Below the pieces are notes generated by a model. It did no database searches, was not told the origin of the DNA, and worked only from the letters and a program-made list of their open reading frames with translations. DNA of 64,000 nucleotides from positions 34,951 to 98,950 of the forward strand of contig CAZYHZ010000008.1 in NCBI GenBank assembly GCA_964647625.1, in the 5' to 3' direction. Below are positions 23,268 through 32,314 of this stretch, one piece after another. Source of the DNA: DASRJG01 sp964647625. GTDB taxonomy: Bacteria; Acidobacteriota; Polarisedimenticolia; Polarisedimenticolales; DASRJG01. Position 1 is the first letter of the stretch. Each line of letters starts with the position of its first letter. A program made the translations under genes and the position numbers.

Positions 23268-26200
23268 TCACGGACATTCGCGAGCGGCCCGAGGTGTATT
23301 GCTCGAGGTCGTGCCGGCATTTCTGCCGCTCGGTGCCGGGCACGCATTCTCGCTCACGACCAGGTAGAACCAAATCTCGTTGCTGGGCGGGACAGCGACA
23401 TCGGTCGCCATCGTATCGGTTCCATCGTCGGATTCGATGCACACTGCATTCGTGACGAAGTCGTTGGCGTCTTGGGAGCGGATCGTGTCGTACCGCACTT
23501 GCGTTCCACCTAAGCTCGCCGGGGCGTTCCAGTTGATCGTGGTCTTGTCCGCCGAGACGGCTGTTCCGGTCACCTCACCAGGCATGCCCCAAACGGACGC
23601 ATTGGTGTCGTCGCAGTCGGTGGCGCAAGTGTTGGCCGGGTAGCCCGGAGCGCCAAATCCATCCCCGTCAGTATCCGTGCACGGATCGCAGGCATCTCCG
23701 ATCCCATCGTGGTCGGTGTCGGACTGGCCAGGGTTCGGGACCGTCGGGCAGTTGTCGACCGGACACGTGTTGGCCGGATAGCCGGGATCGCCAAAACCAT
23801 CGCCGTCGGTATCCGTGCACGAATCGCAGGAATCGCCGATCCCATCGTGGTCGGTGTCGGACTGGCCAGGGTTCGGGACCGTCGGGCAGTTGTCGACCGG
23901 ACACGTGTTGGCCGGATAGCCGGGATCGCCAAAACCGTCGCCGTCGGTATCCGTGCAGGGATCGCAGGCATCGCCGATTCCGTCGTGGTCCGCGTCGAGC
24001 TGGTTGGCGTTGGCCACCAACGGGCAGTTGTCGAGCGGACAGGTGTTCGCCGGATACCCGGGATTGCCAAAACCGTCGCCATCGGTGTCCGTGCACGGAT
24101 CGCAGGCATCGCCGCGTCCGTCGTGGTCCGCGTCGAGCTGGTCGGCGTTGGCCACCAACGGGCAGACGTCGCAGGCATCACCCACGCCGTCATTGTCGAT
24201 ATCGGAGTAGGGACGGCCGCACGGTGGTTTGCACACGCCGTGGCTCGAGGACGTGTAGATCGTACCGAGCTCTGAACTCGTGAGTACACGATTGTAGAGT
24301 TGAACTTCATCGATGATCCCGGTAAAACCTCGACCGATTTGAAAAATCGCGCTGCTGTTCACTGACCCGGTGATCGGCGTGAACGTTCCGCTCTGCACAC
24401 CGTTGATGTAGAAGTTGCCCGCCGCCGCGCCGCGATCGACCGTTACCGCGACGAGGAAGGCGTGATTCAGGGACATCGTTCCCGAGCTTTGGAACGTCGT
24501 ATCGGCGCCGACGCCATCCGCCATTCGAAACGCCAATTTCGACCCGAACCATTGCATCGCGAAGCCTCTGGCGGGCACCGTCGTGTCGATCTTGGAGACG
24601 ATGTTCCGGAAACCGAAACCGCCTAGCGTCAGGTTCGCCCATGCAACGATCGTGAACCCGTTGGGACCATCAATCGCGAGGCTGGGATCGTCCGGAACAT
24701 CCACGCTCGAAATGGGCGTGAACTTACGTGCCCTTCCGACGACGCCATCCACGATCGTCGGGGAATACATGTACTCACCGTGATTGCCGGATGCGAAGTC
24801 GTATGCGGTCGTCCCGTTGACCTCGTCGAGCGGCCACCAGGATACGAGGTTCGACGGCGCGGCAAGGCACGAGCACGAGGTCGCATTCGGCACAAGCGTC
24901 GTCTCACGCCACTCGAGAACGACGTCGTCGATCGTCGCGCCGTAGCCCGCCTCAAATCCCCCCGGCGTCACCACAAACCCGAAAGCTGCGCGGAACTGGG
25001 TCCCGGCATCGCCGATGCGGTCTTCCAGCGTCTCTTGTTTCAGGTCCGGTCCGCCGACGCGCGAGATGTCCGTATTGCGGATCGGTCCATTGGGTGCGAC
25101 ATACTCGTCGATCGTGCCGTCGAGGTCGTCATCCACGTCGTTGTCGAGCGGTCCCGCCAGCCGCACGCTGGCCCTATTTGCCGACGCGATGGTCGACGAG
25201 TTGAAAAAGCAGGAGTTCGCGCCCGTGCGGTTGTTCCCCTGCGTGCCGTTCACGTCATGTCCCACCGACGACGGCCAGATACACGTCTGAGGACTGGCGC
25301 AATCCGAGTCGACCAAGCAGGGCGCTCCGCTCCCCGAGCACTGGGCCAGCGTCGCGAACATCGGGAACCCCATCCCGGAAGGGGCGATACCGGGCTCGCA
25401 CAGTTCACCCGAAGGGCAGTCGTTTGAGCTGAGGCACGAGATCCCCAGGATTCCATCCGATGCTCGACAGCGCCCACGCCCTTCCACGGCGCCCCACGGA
25501 CCTCGGACCGACCCTAGAGCCGCGCTGGGCGGATCGCGGAAGAGGTCAACTCGGTCCGTCGGAAGTCGCGGATTCGTGCAGCGGCCGTTCGGTACGGTCT
25601 CGTATTCGACGTAATTGTTGTCGATCGACCAGGTGAACTCCGCGTACGAATCGGCGAGGTCGAGCTCGTTGTTCCACGCGAACCCCGTGATCTCCGCACG
25701 CGCCAAAGAATCACACGTCTGGGAATCAACAGCCTGATTCACTTTCTGGACGACGGGAGTGACCAGCAGCTCGTACCACGGATAGTCAGTGGGGATCTCG
25801 TACTTCTGGCACCGTCCCGGGCTCTGTCCGTTGGCCAAGCAGGTGAAGGACGCCGTGCTCCGGATTTGGCCCGTGTGCCAAGCGCCGGTGCCTGTCTGGT
25901 GACCGCAGCCACCCAGTGTCGACCAACTTCGATCGAGTTGAGAGTTGTACGGATCCCGGTCTTCGAGGCCATCGAGCGTGTCGTTGAAATTCGTATCCTC
26001 GCCCCAGAGCGCCACGATCGACACGCGGCTGCTCAGATCCGCAACCGTGCACGATTGACCGCTCTTGAATCCTCCCCAGTTCGCATCGAAGTTCCAGGGG
26101 CTCTGGAGCTGGGTATTGACCGCGACGGGGTTGCCGTTCGTGTCTCGTCCCGCGGTCATGTCCGACCAGACAAAAGACTCGTTGTCCCCGTTGGCGTTCG

Positions 26201-26873
26201 GATTCTGAGCGATCTCGTCGCCGTTGAAGTCTTTGACCTGAGGCGACCCGGGCGGCGTTCCGGTCGGATAATCGGTCGAGTAGTTGAGCGACGATTCGTC
26301 GGCGTTGACTCCATGGCGGAACGCGAATGTGGATGTCTGCGCGCCATCCGCCGAGATCTGGACGATCATCTCGATGCGATCGACGCTGGTCAACCCGCCC
26401 TTCAGGAAGACGTTGAACTCCGCGATCGCAGGCGTGTTGGCCTCCAACGAGTCGAGTTTCCACGGCGAGTTGTAGACGGTCACACCGGTATACGGCGGGT
26501 TCCCCGAAGTCCGGTCGGGATCGCTGCACGCGCAGGGGCCGGCGGGCTGGGGAGAATCGCCCGGCTGGCAGGTCGGCGGACTGTCGCTGTCTGCGACGAC
26601 GGCCCGCAACGTGACCTGGACGTTATTGACCGTAATGCCGGATTGGAACTGGACCCGGTAGAGGACCGCCTCCCCAGAATCCATGTGCGCGTCGTTGTCG
26701 CACCCTCCGATGACCGTCACCGCGCTGTCCCGTCCTTTGAGGATTTGGGGAACCGGCGTGAAATCGCCGGCAAAGACTCCCCAAACGCTCGAAAGCGAAA
26801 CGACAATCACGGCAGAAATCTGTAAGGTCCTTCGACGGACGGGCACCTCGCGAGCGCTCGTTTCTTCTCTCAC
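23268..26873 (-). CDS. Giant secreted protein: LamG, thrombospondin-3 repeats, shared C-terminal module
   Basis: 1201 residues from GTG 26873 (GGGGGAG just upstream; signal peptide LQISAVIVVSLSSVWGVFAG). Residues about 20-650 are a large beta-rich region of unknown family with a disulfide-rich stretch (about 430-560). About 665-845 form a LamG/concanavalin-like domain (VSWWPLDEVNGTTAYDFASG, IDEVQLYNRVLTSSE). About 870-1100 hold thrombospondin type-3 calcium repeats (DADHDGIGDACDPCTDTDGD). The last 100 residues are the shared module (VRYDTIRSQDAN, WFYLVVSENAC, AARECP). Expected to be exported and calcium-stabilised; binding partner unknown. Confidence 0.75.
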   Translation of the reverse strand: MREETSAREVPVRRRTLQISAVIVVSLSSVWGVFAGDFTPVPQILKGRDSAVTVIGGCDNDAHMDSGEAVLYRVQFQSGITVNNVQVTLRAVVADSDSPPTCQPGDSPQPAGPCACSDPDRTSGNPPYTGVTVYNSPWKLDSLEANTPAIAEFNVFLKGGLTSVDRIEMIVQISADGAQTSTFAFRHGVNADESSLNYSTDYPTGTPPGSPQVKDFNGDEIAQNPNANGDNESFVWSDMTAGRDTNGNPVAVNTQLQSPWNFDANWGGFKSGQSCTVADLSSRVSIVALWGEDTNFNDTLDGLEDRDPYNSQLDRSWSTLGGCGHQTGTGAWHTGQIRSTASFTCLANGQSPGRCQKYEIPTDYPWYELLVTPVVQKVNQAVDSQTCDSLARAEITGFAWNNELDLADSYAEFTWSIDNNYVEYETVPNGRCTNPRLPTDRVDLFRDPPSAALGSVRGPWGAVEGRGRCRASDGILGISCLSSNDCPSGELCEPGIAPSGMGFPMFATLAQCSGSGAPCLVDSDCASPQTCIWPSSVGHDVNGTQGNNRTGANSCFFNSSTIASANRASVRLAGPLDNDVDDDLDGTIDEYVAPNGPIRNTDISRVGGPDLKQETLEDRIGDAGTQFRAAFGFVVTPGGFEAGYGATIDDVVLEWRETTLVPNATSCSCLAAPSNLVSWWPLDEVNGTTAYDFASGNHGEYMYSPTIVDGVVGRARKFTPISSVDVPDDPSLAIDGPNGFTIVAWANLTLGGFGFRNIVSKIDTTVPARGFAMQWFGSKLAFRMADGVGADTTFQSSGTMSLNHAFLVAVTVDRGAAAGNFYINGVQSGTFTPITGSVNSSAIFQIGRGFTGIIDEVQLYNRVLTSSELGTIYTSSSHGVCKPPCGRPYSDIDNDGVGDACDVCPLVANADQLDADHDGRGDACDPCTDTDGDGFGNPGYPANTCPLDNCPLVANANQLDADHDGIGDACDPCTDTDGDGFGDPGYPANTCPVDNCPTVPNPGQSDTDHDGIGDSCDSCTDTDGDGFGDPGYPANTCPVDNCPTVPNPGQSDTDHDGIGDACDPCTDTDGDGFGAPGYPANTCATDCDDTNASVWGMPGEVTGTAVSADKTTINWNAPASLGGTQVRYDTIRSQDANDFVTNAVCIESDDGTDTMATDVAVPPSNEIWFYLVVSENACPAPSGRNAGTTSSNTPRAARECP
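23670..24110 (-). repeat. 138-bp tandem repeat inside the thrombospondin-3 region
   Basis: About 3.2 copies of a 138-base (46-codon) unit, marked by GTATCCGTGCACGGATCGCA-type starts at about 23673, 23811, 23949 and 24087. The inner two copies are nearly identical at DNA level, which points to recent expansion or gene conversion. Confidence 0.75.
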
Positions 26874-27221
26874 GGCTCCCCCCAACAAAACGAGACGAGC
26901 GCGGCCTATAACGTATGGCCAGGTTCGCTATGACTTTCGGCGCAGCCGCCGATGGCCGACCGTCCCCCCAAGAACAGCTACTGCGCTGGCATGTGGGATT
27001 GTGCTTGCGTTTCCCGCGCGCTCAGCCGCCGCGTGAGCCTGCTCCGCCGACTCGGCGAAGTCAAGCGCCGCTTGGTGGGAAGCACCCACGCTTTCGCGCG
27101 TCGGGCTCGGCTGTGCCCTGCGTCCACACGCCAAGGCACCCGTTGGGTTCACGCTGAATCCCGGACACCTCCGGCGATCATACCCGAGGCCAAAACGCGG
27201 CATCCCCTCCCGCCTGACCCC

Positions 27222-27334
27222 CCGAAAAACGGCATGCCCCCTCCCCTAGAGGCCGTTTATGCGGCATGCCCCCCTCGGGAAAGGGCGATTTATGCGGCAT
27301 GGGATCTCTCGAAGAGGCCGTTTATGCGGCATCG
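27222..27334 (+). repeat. Short tandem array with GTTTATGCGGCAT units
   Basis: GAGGCCGTTTATGCGGCAT at 27251-27269 and 27316-27334, with a variant GGGCGATTTATGCGGCAT at 27285-27302 and a weaker unit (AAAACGGCATG) near 27223. The period is 32-33 bases and the spacers differ. Confidence 0.65.
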
Positions 27335-27542
27335 AAATCGGGATTTCGGACGCATGAGGCAGGGACGGCGGCGCGACCGATTCGCTGTAAGTCGTTGATT
27401 CTAGAAACCGCAGGTGTGCTTGGGGTCACCTGTGATGCGGCAGGTAACCGCGATTTGGAGCCTGAAACCTGCCGAATGGCTGCCCCACCTGCCGGTTGAC
27501 TGCCCGCACTGGCGCCCGTCCGTCGATGTTTTTGCCGCTCGC

Positions 27543-27584
27543 GTGCCGCATGTCGTGTCTGTGTTCAAGGACGACGGGTGGCGG
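27543..27584 (-). repeat. Dispersed hairpin, degenerate copy H4
   Basis: Left arm GTGCCGCATGTCGT (27543-27556) is identical to H2; the right arm ACGACGGGTGGCGG (27571-27584) has decayed. It lies about 65 bases beyond the 3' end of the Asp-box protein gene, the same place H2 occupies relative to the kelch gene. Confidence 0.55.
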
Positions 27585-27648
27585 ACAGTCCGCGAGGCCC
27601 TTTGTTTCTGCATCATGGTTTCCCTGGCGCACTTCCGGCGCTCGGCCG

Positions 27649-30600
27649 TCAAGGGCAGGGACTGGCGGTGTCGAGCGCGCTTCTTCCGTACGTTCCCGTC
27701 CCACAGGAGTTCTGGCCGCGCACCAGGTACCAGTAGCCGTCGCCCGCGGGCGGGCTTGCGCCGGTATCGTCGTACGGTGTGTCGAATAGATTGTTGGCGA
27801 GGCATGTTCCGCCGCTGAAGCTCCCCGAGCTTCGTAACGTGGACAACAGTCCGCGGACCGCATCGTAATTGGTGGCGGTGCCGGCCGTCGGGTCCTCCGA
27901 CGTCCACGCGACGCGCGACGCGCCTGCCACCTTCGACATAGTCGCTCCCGTGATCTCGGGCGGGCTCGTCTTCACCCCCGGATCGTTGTCGTTGCAGTCC
28001 GCGCCCGCGGGCACGCCGTCCCGATCGAAGTCGTTGACGTCATAAGCGTTGAACAAGGCATCGGTGGTCCACGACTCGCGAAGCGCTCCCCAGCCGAAGA
28101 ATCCGACGCCGGGGAGGGCGGCCGTCGTCGAGCCGAATCCGTAGAAGGCCGGCTCGCTCCAGTAGGCGCCCTGCGGGGTCTTGCGATCGAGCCGGAAGAC
28201 CGGCCCCCATGTCGCGGCACCGTCTCCAGAATGCCGCACGACGAGCTGAGGTATCGAGGTGCCGGCGCTCTCGTCCAGCCATGCGGCCCACACGTGCCCG
28301 GCGCCGTCGGTCGCGAGGCGGGCCGAGTATGAGGCCGCGGCCGGCACCGGCGCCGCCGCATCGAGGCTCGTCCATGTCGAGAACGTGGCGCCCCCGTCGG
28401 TCGACCGGCTGGCCCACACGTTGAGCACTTGATCCTCGTAGACGACGACAGCATCGTTCGCGGCGTCCACGAACCTGAGGTGCGGATTGGTTACGTTGGC
28501 GCCCGTTGGCGCGGACGCGACCGTCTCTCCGGCCCACGCGGTTCCGTTCCACCGGTCCGACCAAAGGCTCAAGGCGCCGCCCCTGAGGTCCGGCCAGATC
28601 GTGACCGCGTTTCCCGTCGCATCGCAGGTCAGCGCTTGCTGAAGAACCCCACCTCCCGCCGTGTCGGTGCGGATCTCGACGCTCGGCGTCCAGGTCGCCC
28701 CGCGATCCTGGCTCACCGTCGCCCACAGGCTCGCGACGCTCAGACCGATGTTGGGGCTCTGCCAGACGAGCACCAGCTCGGATCCCGAAGCGCAGATCCT
28801 CGGGTAGCGGTTGGCCCCTCGAGTGTCCTGGTCGACGTCGGCGGTCAAGAACGTCACGCCGGAGTCGGTCGAGCGGGCGAGAAAGACGTTCGAGTTGTCC
28901 GACCAGACGACGTACACGCTGCCGGCCGCGGTCGCCTGCAGATCGAGTCCCGGCGTCAGCTTGGACTCGACGTAGCCGATGGTGTGCGTCAGCGTCGCGA
29001 GAACCGTGTCCGTTGCCTGCCATGTCGCGCCGTAGTCGGTCGATCGGCTGAACCGGATCTCGCGACCGGCCGTCGGAGTGTCGCTCTCCCACACGAGGTC
29101 GACCCGACCGTCGCTGAAGGCCTTGATCTCAGGCAGCACGCTGATCCGCGTTCCCGCGGCCGTGCTGCCGACCCGGACCGGCGTGCCGAACGTGTAGCCC
29201 TTGTCGGCGCTAACCGCGACGAGGATGTCCGATTGCGGTCCGGTGGTGATTGCAGGAAACGCGAAATAGACGTGCGACACGCCGTCCGCGGCGAGCGCGG
29301 GAAGCGGAACCGTCGCCGGGGTGACCGTCCCGTCGTCGAGATCGACTCGAGCATCGGCGCCGAACGACAACGACGCCGCCGTGCCTTTGTTCGCGTAGAA
29401 ATTAAACGACCGTCCGTTGTCGTCGCGACCATCCTGGTAAAGCACGAAGACGCTGTCGGTGCCGTATCCGGCGAGACCGTTGAGCCAGCTTCTGTGCGCT
29501 CCGGCGGTGCCGCCGTCGGCGCGCCGCTCGGTGCCCCAGGTCAGCCCGCCGTCCGTCGACGCGCGGGCGTAGACGTCGTCGAGAAGGCCGGAGTAGGTAT
29601 CCGCGCGCTGGTCCGACCAGGCGGCGACCCAGTGTCCCGCCGGCGTTTTCGTCACGATGACCGGCGTGAAGTCCCGTTTCTGCGTGGAGTTGCCCGCGGC
29701 CGTTGTCACCAGCACGACGTCGCTTCCCCACGTCGCACCTTCGTCCGCCGTGCGGACGACGACGGCCTCGTTCGTCGTGCGCACCCAGGTGACGAAGCCC
29801 ACACCGGACGCCGCGTCGAGGTAGAGGCTCGGCGTGACGGTGATGTTGTTGTTGGCGAGCGGCCGGTTGAAGACAGTGGTGTAGGTCTGTCCCTGGTCGA
29901 TCGAGCGCTCCACGTAGATGTGGTCCGAATCGGCGTTGTCCCAGAGCGCAAGGAGGATATCGCCGCTGGTCGTCACCTCGATGTCGGGCTTGTCCGAGCC
30001 CACGTGCGCGGCGAGCGTGATCGCCTGCTCCGCCGCGAACGTCGCCCCTCCGTTGATCGACCGCGTGGTGTACACGGTCGAGGTGCCTCCCGAGCGAGTC
30101 TGGACGAACACCGCGAAGATGCGGCCCGAACTGTCCATCGCGATCCGTTCGCTCTTGGTCGGCGCCGAGCCGATCGCGACGCCGGCGTCGATCCGCACCG
30201 GCGTGGTCCACGTGGTCCCCGAATCGACGGTCGCCGTCACCCAGGGATCGGCGTCACCGTCGCCGCGGTAGAGGATCGCGGCCTGGCCCGGTCCGCCCGT
30301 CGCAATGTGAATCGCCGTCCCGCCGAAAGACGAATTTCCGTTTTGTACGAGCACCTTCGGGGACGTCCAGTGCTGACCCAGGTCGTCGCTGCGCGCGAAG
30401 TCCACGCCGATGTAGCCCGCGGGATCGGGGACCAGCCACGCCGCGTAGATTTTGCCGTCCGCCGAGAACGCTCCCGTCGTCGCCTGGACGACCAAATTGG
30501 ACGCGCCGTTGACCTCGACCTCGCTGCTCCAGGTCGCGCCGCCGTCCGACGAGTGCCGGGACTTGATCCGGGTGTCCTCGAGCATCACCAGGGACAGCTC

Positions 30601-30771
30601 GCCATCGGGAAGCCCGTAGGCCGCGCCGAGCTCGTCCTGGCTCGGAACCGCGGGTAGCGGCGCGCTGACGATGACCTCGTTCGACGGAATGTCGTTGAAG
30701 TTGGTCGCGGCCACGGCGACGCCCGTGGCGATAAAGAGGACACAGAACGAGAGAAACCCCCGCGACGGCAT
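27649..30771 (-). CDS. Secreted Asp-box (sialidase-like) propeller protein
   Basis: 1040 residues from ATG 30771 (GGAGGA upstream; signal peptide GFLSFCVLFIATGVAVAAT). It has at least twelve Asp-box/BNR repeats of the form SxDxGxTW (RHSSDGGATW, SIDQGQTY, TADEGATW, STDGGLTW, SADKGYTF, STDYGATW, SQDRGATW, STDGGATF), spread over about residues 40-930. This predicts two six-bladed sialidase-type propellers. I do not see the sialidase arginine triad, so enzymatic activity is doubtful. A short MopE-like calcium motif (DFDRDGVPAGADCND) precedes the shared C-terminal module (YDAVRG, WYLVRGQNSCGTGTYG, ASPCP). Confidence 0.75.
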   Translation of the reverse strand: MPSRGFLSFCVLFIATGVAVAATNFNDIPSNEVIVSAPLPAVPSQDELGAAYGLPDGELSLVMLEDTRIKSRHSSDGGATWSSEVEVNGASNLVVQATTGAFSADGKIYAAWLVPDPAGYIGVDFARSDDLGQHWTSPKVLVQNGNSSFGGTAIHIATGGPGQAAILYRGDGDADPWVTATVDSGTTWTTPVRIDAGVAIGSAPTKSERIAMDSSGRIFAVFVQTRSGGTSTVYTTRSINGGATFAAEQAITLAAHVGSDKPDIEVTTSGDILLALWDNADSDHIYVERSIDQGQTYTTVFNRPLANNNITVTPSLYLDAASGVGFVTWVRTTNEAVVVRTADEGATWGSDVVLVTTAAGNSTQKRDFTPVIVTKTPAGHWVAAWSDQRADTYSGLLDDVYARASTDGGLTWGTERRADGGTAGAHRSWLNGLAGYGTDSVFVLYQDGRDDNGRSFNFYANKGTAASLSFGADARVDLDDGTVTPATVPLPALAADGVSHVYFAFPAITTGPQSDILVAVSADKGYTFGTPVRVGSTAAGTRISVLPEIKAFSDGRVDLVWESDTPTAGREIRFSRSTDYGATWQATDTVLATLTHTIGYVESKLTPGLDLQATAAGSVYVVWSDNSNVFLARSTDSGVTFLTADVDQDTRGANRYPRICASGSELVLVWQSPNIGLSVASLWATVSQDRGATWTPSVEIRTDTAGGGVLQQALTCDATGNAVTIWPDLRGGALSLWSDRWNGTAWAGETVASAPTGANVTNPHLRFVDAANDAVVVYEDQVLNVWASRSTDGGATFSTWTSLDAAAPVPAAASYSARLATDGAGHVWAAWLDESAGTSIPQLVVRHSGDGAATWGPVFRLDRKTPQGAYWSEPAFYGFGSTTAALPGVGFFGWGALRESWTTDALFNAYDVNDFDRDGVPAGADCNDNDPGVKTSPPEITGATMSKVAGASRVAWTSEDPTAGTATNYDAVRGLLSTLRSSGSFSGGTCLANNLFDTPYDDTGASPPAGDGYWYLVRGQNSCGTGTYGRSALDTASPCP

Positions 30772-31109
30772 ACGCACGTCCTCCCGCTTCCCCTGAAGCG
30801 GTCGAAGTACGTCGATGCCGCGAAATGTCAAGAAACAATCGGCGCATGCCCCCACGGACCGGTGAGAAGCGACGGCGGAACGGCATCGCCGGCTTTCTCA
30901 CCAAGCCGGGCCTTTATACCAAGGGGACTCTCACTTAGAATGCTTCGGTTCTTGGGGGGTAGGTCAAAGGAGCAATTGCGTTTTTGCGCTCAGGGATTGC
31001 GAGTTGTCGAAACCGCGACCTACTGGCCGACGCGGCAAACCAAGCAAACGTCCCGGCCGCAAACGCTCCGTGCAGGACCGGCACCGCCGCCTGCTCAAGC
31101 CGAGTGTGC

Positions 31110-31147
31110 GCCGCACGTCGTCTTTCTACTTCGTCACGACATGCGGC
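31110..31147 (+). repeat. Dispersed hairpin, copy H5
   Basis: GCCGCACGTCGT (31110-31121) and ACGACATGCGGC (31136-31147); the arms are identical to H1 and H3, and the spacer differs at a few positions. Confidence 0.7.
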
Positions 31148-31164
31148 ATGTCATCGCGCATTGA

Positions 31165-31350
31165 AGTGCTGAGGCGAGTGACGTCCCAGACGACGCCCGC
31201 CTCGACATTCGCATGCGCACACTCCCCGCGCTCGGTGCACTGAATGCAAATTCCACCTGTGGGCTGGTAGCGGGGGCCCGCTATGAACAGGTACAGATGA
31301 ATTTGCAGCCCCTGAATCGGTACTTGGCGGGGTTCCCGAGGACGGCGTAG
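31165..31350 (+). pseudogene. Serine recombinase C-terminal relic 2
   Basis: Same frame and content as the relic at 16843: the stretch 31244-31277 is identical to 16922-16955 over 34 bases and matches the intact recombinase 3' end at 63926-63959 in 30 of 34. The reading NANSTCGLVAGARYEQ continues to a TAG at 31348-31350. Nothing of the catalytic domain remains. Confidence 0.7.
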
Positions 31351-31541
31351 GAGACCCCTGAAACACCCGCCGGCTCCCCGGCCATCATTACTTATAGTGC
31401 CGACATGGGTCAGCGCCGAACCCGGCTTCCCGCCGGCGCCTCCCCGCGGTCGATCGCGGTGTAACCGACGCGGAACTTCCCGCTACAGACACCCAAAACT
31501 AGAAAACGAAGCGTAGGCTCAGCCGGGGGCGAGACGTCGCC

Positions 31542-32165
31542 ATGCGGCTAATCCGAACTTTGGCCTTCCTGACGCTGCTTTGCTCGTCAACTACATCCTG
31601 GTCCCAATGGCCCCCGGCGAACCTCGCCGAGGAGATTGGCCTCCCGACTTCGACCGATGGTGGCGTCGAGATTCGGGTCTGGCTTGGCGGCGGCGTCACC
31701 ATCCCAGAGAGCCTCTATAGGATCGTTGAATCGAAGGGAATTGTCCGCGTTGAGCGGCTTGCTTGGGCCGAACTGCACCAAGAGGAGGAAGGACTATCCA
31801 CCGCCAAGGACGCCGCTCGGGACAATGCGCAGAACCGCCGCTTTCTCAATAGGCACGTTTGCGGCAACACGTTGAAGGAGACGGCTCATTACTTCTGGTG
31901 CCAAGAGCCACTGAAGAGCACCGGGGATGGTCGTTGGTCTGTGGTATTCAAAGATCTCCTGCCTGAAGAGTTGTGGAATTTGCCTGACAACATCGACCGG
32001 AACTGTGGATGGACGGAGTTCGATGGCGAGGCCGTTGGAATCGACATTCTATCTGGCACGCGTCATCACTCCGTGGTGTATTTCAATCCTGATTTCTGTT
32101 GCCCCAATGTCGCTTGCGCAATTGCGAATCATGTTCGCCGAGTAGTGGAAGAAAACATCAGATGA
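31542..32165 (+). CDS. Secreted protein of unknown function (cassette gene)
   Basis: 207 residues; a typical signal peptide (MRLIRTLAFLTLLCSSTTSW, cleavage about SWS-QW). The mature part has five or six cysteines (HVCGNT, FWCQEP, RNCGW, FCCPNVAC), so disulfides are likely, and a central acidic-helical stretch (LHQEEEGLSTAKDAARDN). Periplasmic or extracellular. No family recognised. First gene of block C; its stop overlaps the left edge of S12. Confidence 0.6.
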   Translation: MRLIRTLAFLTLLCSSTTSWSQWPPANLAEEIGLPTSTDGGVEIRVWLGGGVTIPESLYRIVESKGIVRVERLAWAELHQEEEGLSTAKDAARDNAQNRRFLNRHVCGNTLKETAHYFWCQEPLKSTGDGRWSVVFKDLLPEELWNLPDNIDRNCGWTEFDGEAVGIDILSGTRHHSVVYFNPDFCCPNVACAIANHVRRVVEENIR

Positions 32166-32282
32166 CATACGGCGCCGAGCGGCCCCAAACCGTACTCACG
32201 CCTCCGGGCTCCGCCGTCGCGGGGCGGGCTCGATGGGACAAAGGACGCACCGCCCGATCCGCGGAATACGCGGGCGTTAGGC
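32163..32282 (+). repeat. attC-like palindromic repeat S12
   Basis: Core GCTCCGCCGTCGCGGGGCGG at about 32208-32227; the right heptamer GTTAGGC (32276-32282) is a perfect GTTRRRY. The left end GGCCCCAAAC (about 32181) is one base off RYYYAAC. Confidence 0.6.
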
Positions 32283-32314
32283 CGACATGGATACATCGAA
32301 CGATCACAGCAGTC

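Larger units (their letters stand above)
26889..27648. other. Gene-poor region with a short tandem array
   Basis: No convincing gene: the open frames here are arginine/proline-rich and cross the tandem array at 27222-27334. It contains that array and hairpin copy H4. It serves as the upstream region of the 23268-26873 gene on its left side and the 3' flank of the 27649-30771 gene on its right. Confidence 0.4.
31094..31499 (+). repeat. Long direct repeat, copy 2 (partner at 16772-17165)
   Basis: Second copy of the roughly 400-base segment containing a hairpin (H5) and a serine-recombinase relic. It ends at ACACCCAAAACT, 43 bases before the first gene of block C. The rest of 30772-31541 shows no gene. 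Confidence 0.85.

Noticed and set aside
27222..27334. CRISPR array
   Set aside because: Only three clear units, with spacers of about 14-15 bases and imperfect repeats, and no cas genes; too short and irregular.
26952..27398. 148-codon plus-strand frame
   Set aside because: Crosses the tandem array and has repeat-derived, arginine/proline-rich composition with no start signal.
28429..30657. 742-codon plus-strand frame antisense to the Asp-box protein
   Set aside because: Arginine/aspartate/valine-rich with no motif, fully overlapping a gene with a signal peptide and clear Asp-box repeats.
16922..31277. 34-base matches to 63926-63959 read as simple attL ends of the 45-64 kb element
   Set aside because: Homology lies on the recombinase side of the core and codes for the same recombinase C-terminus, so the copies look like right-end relics, not left attachment sites.
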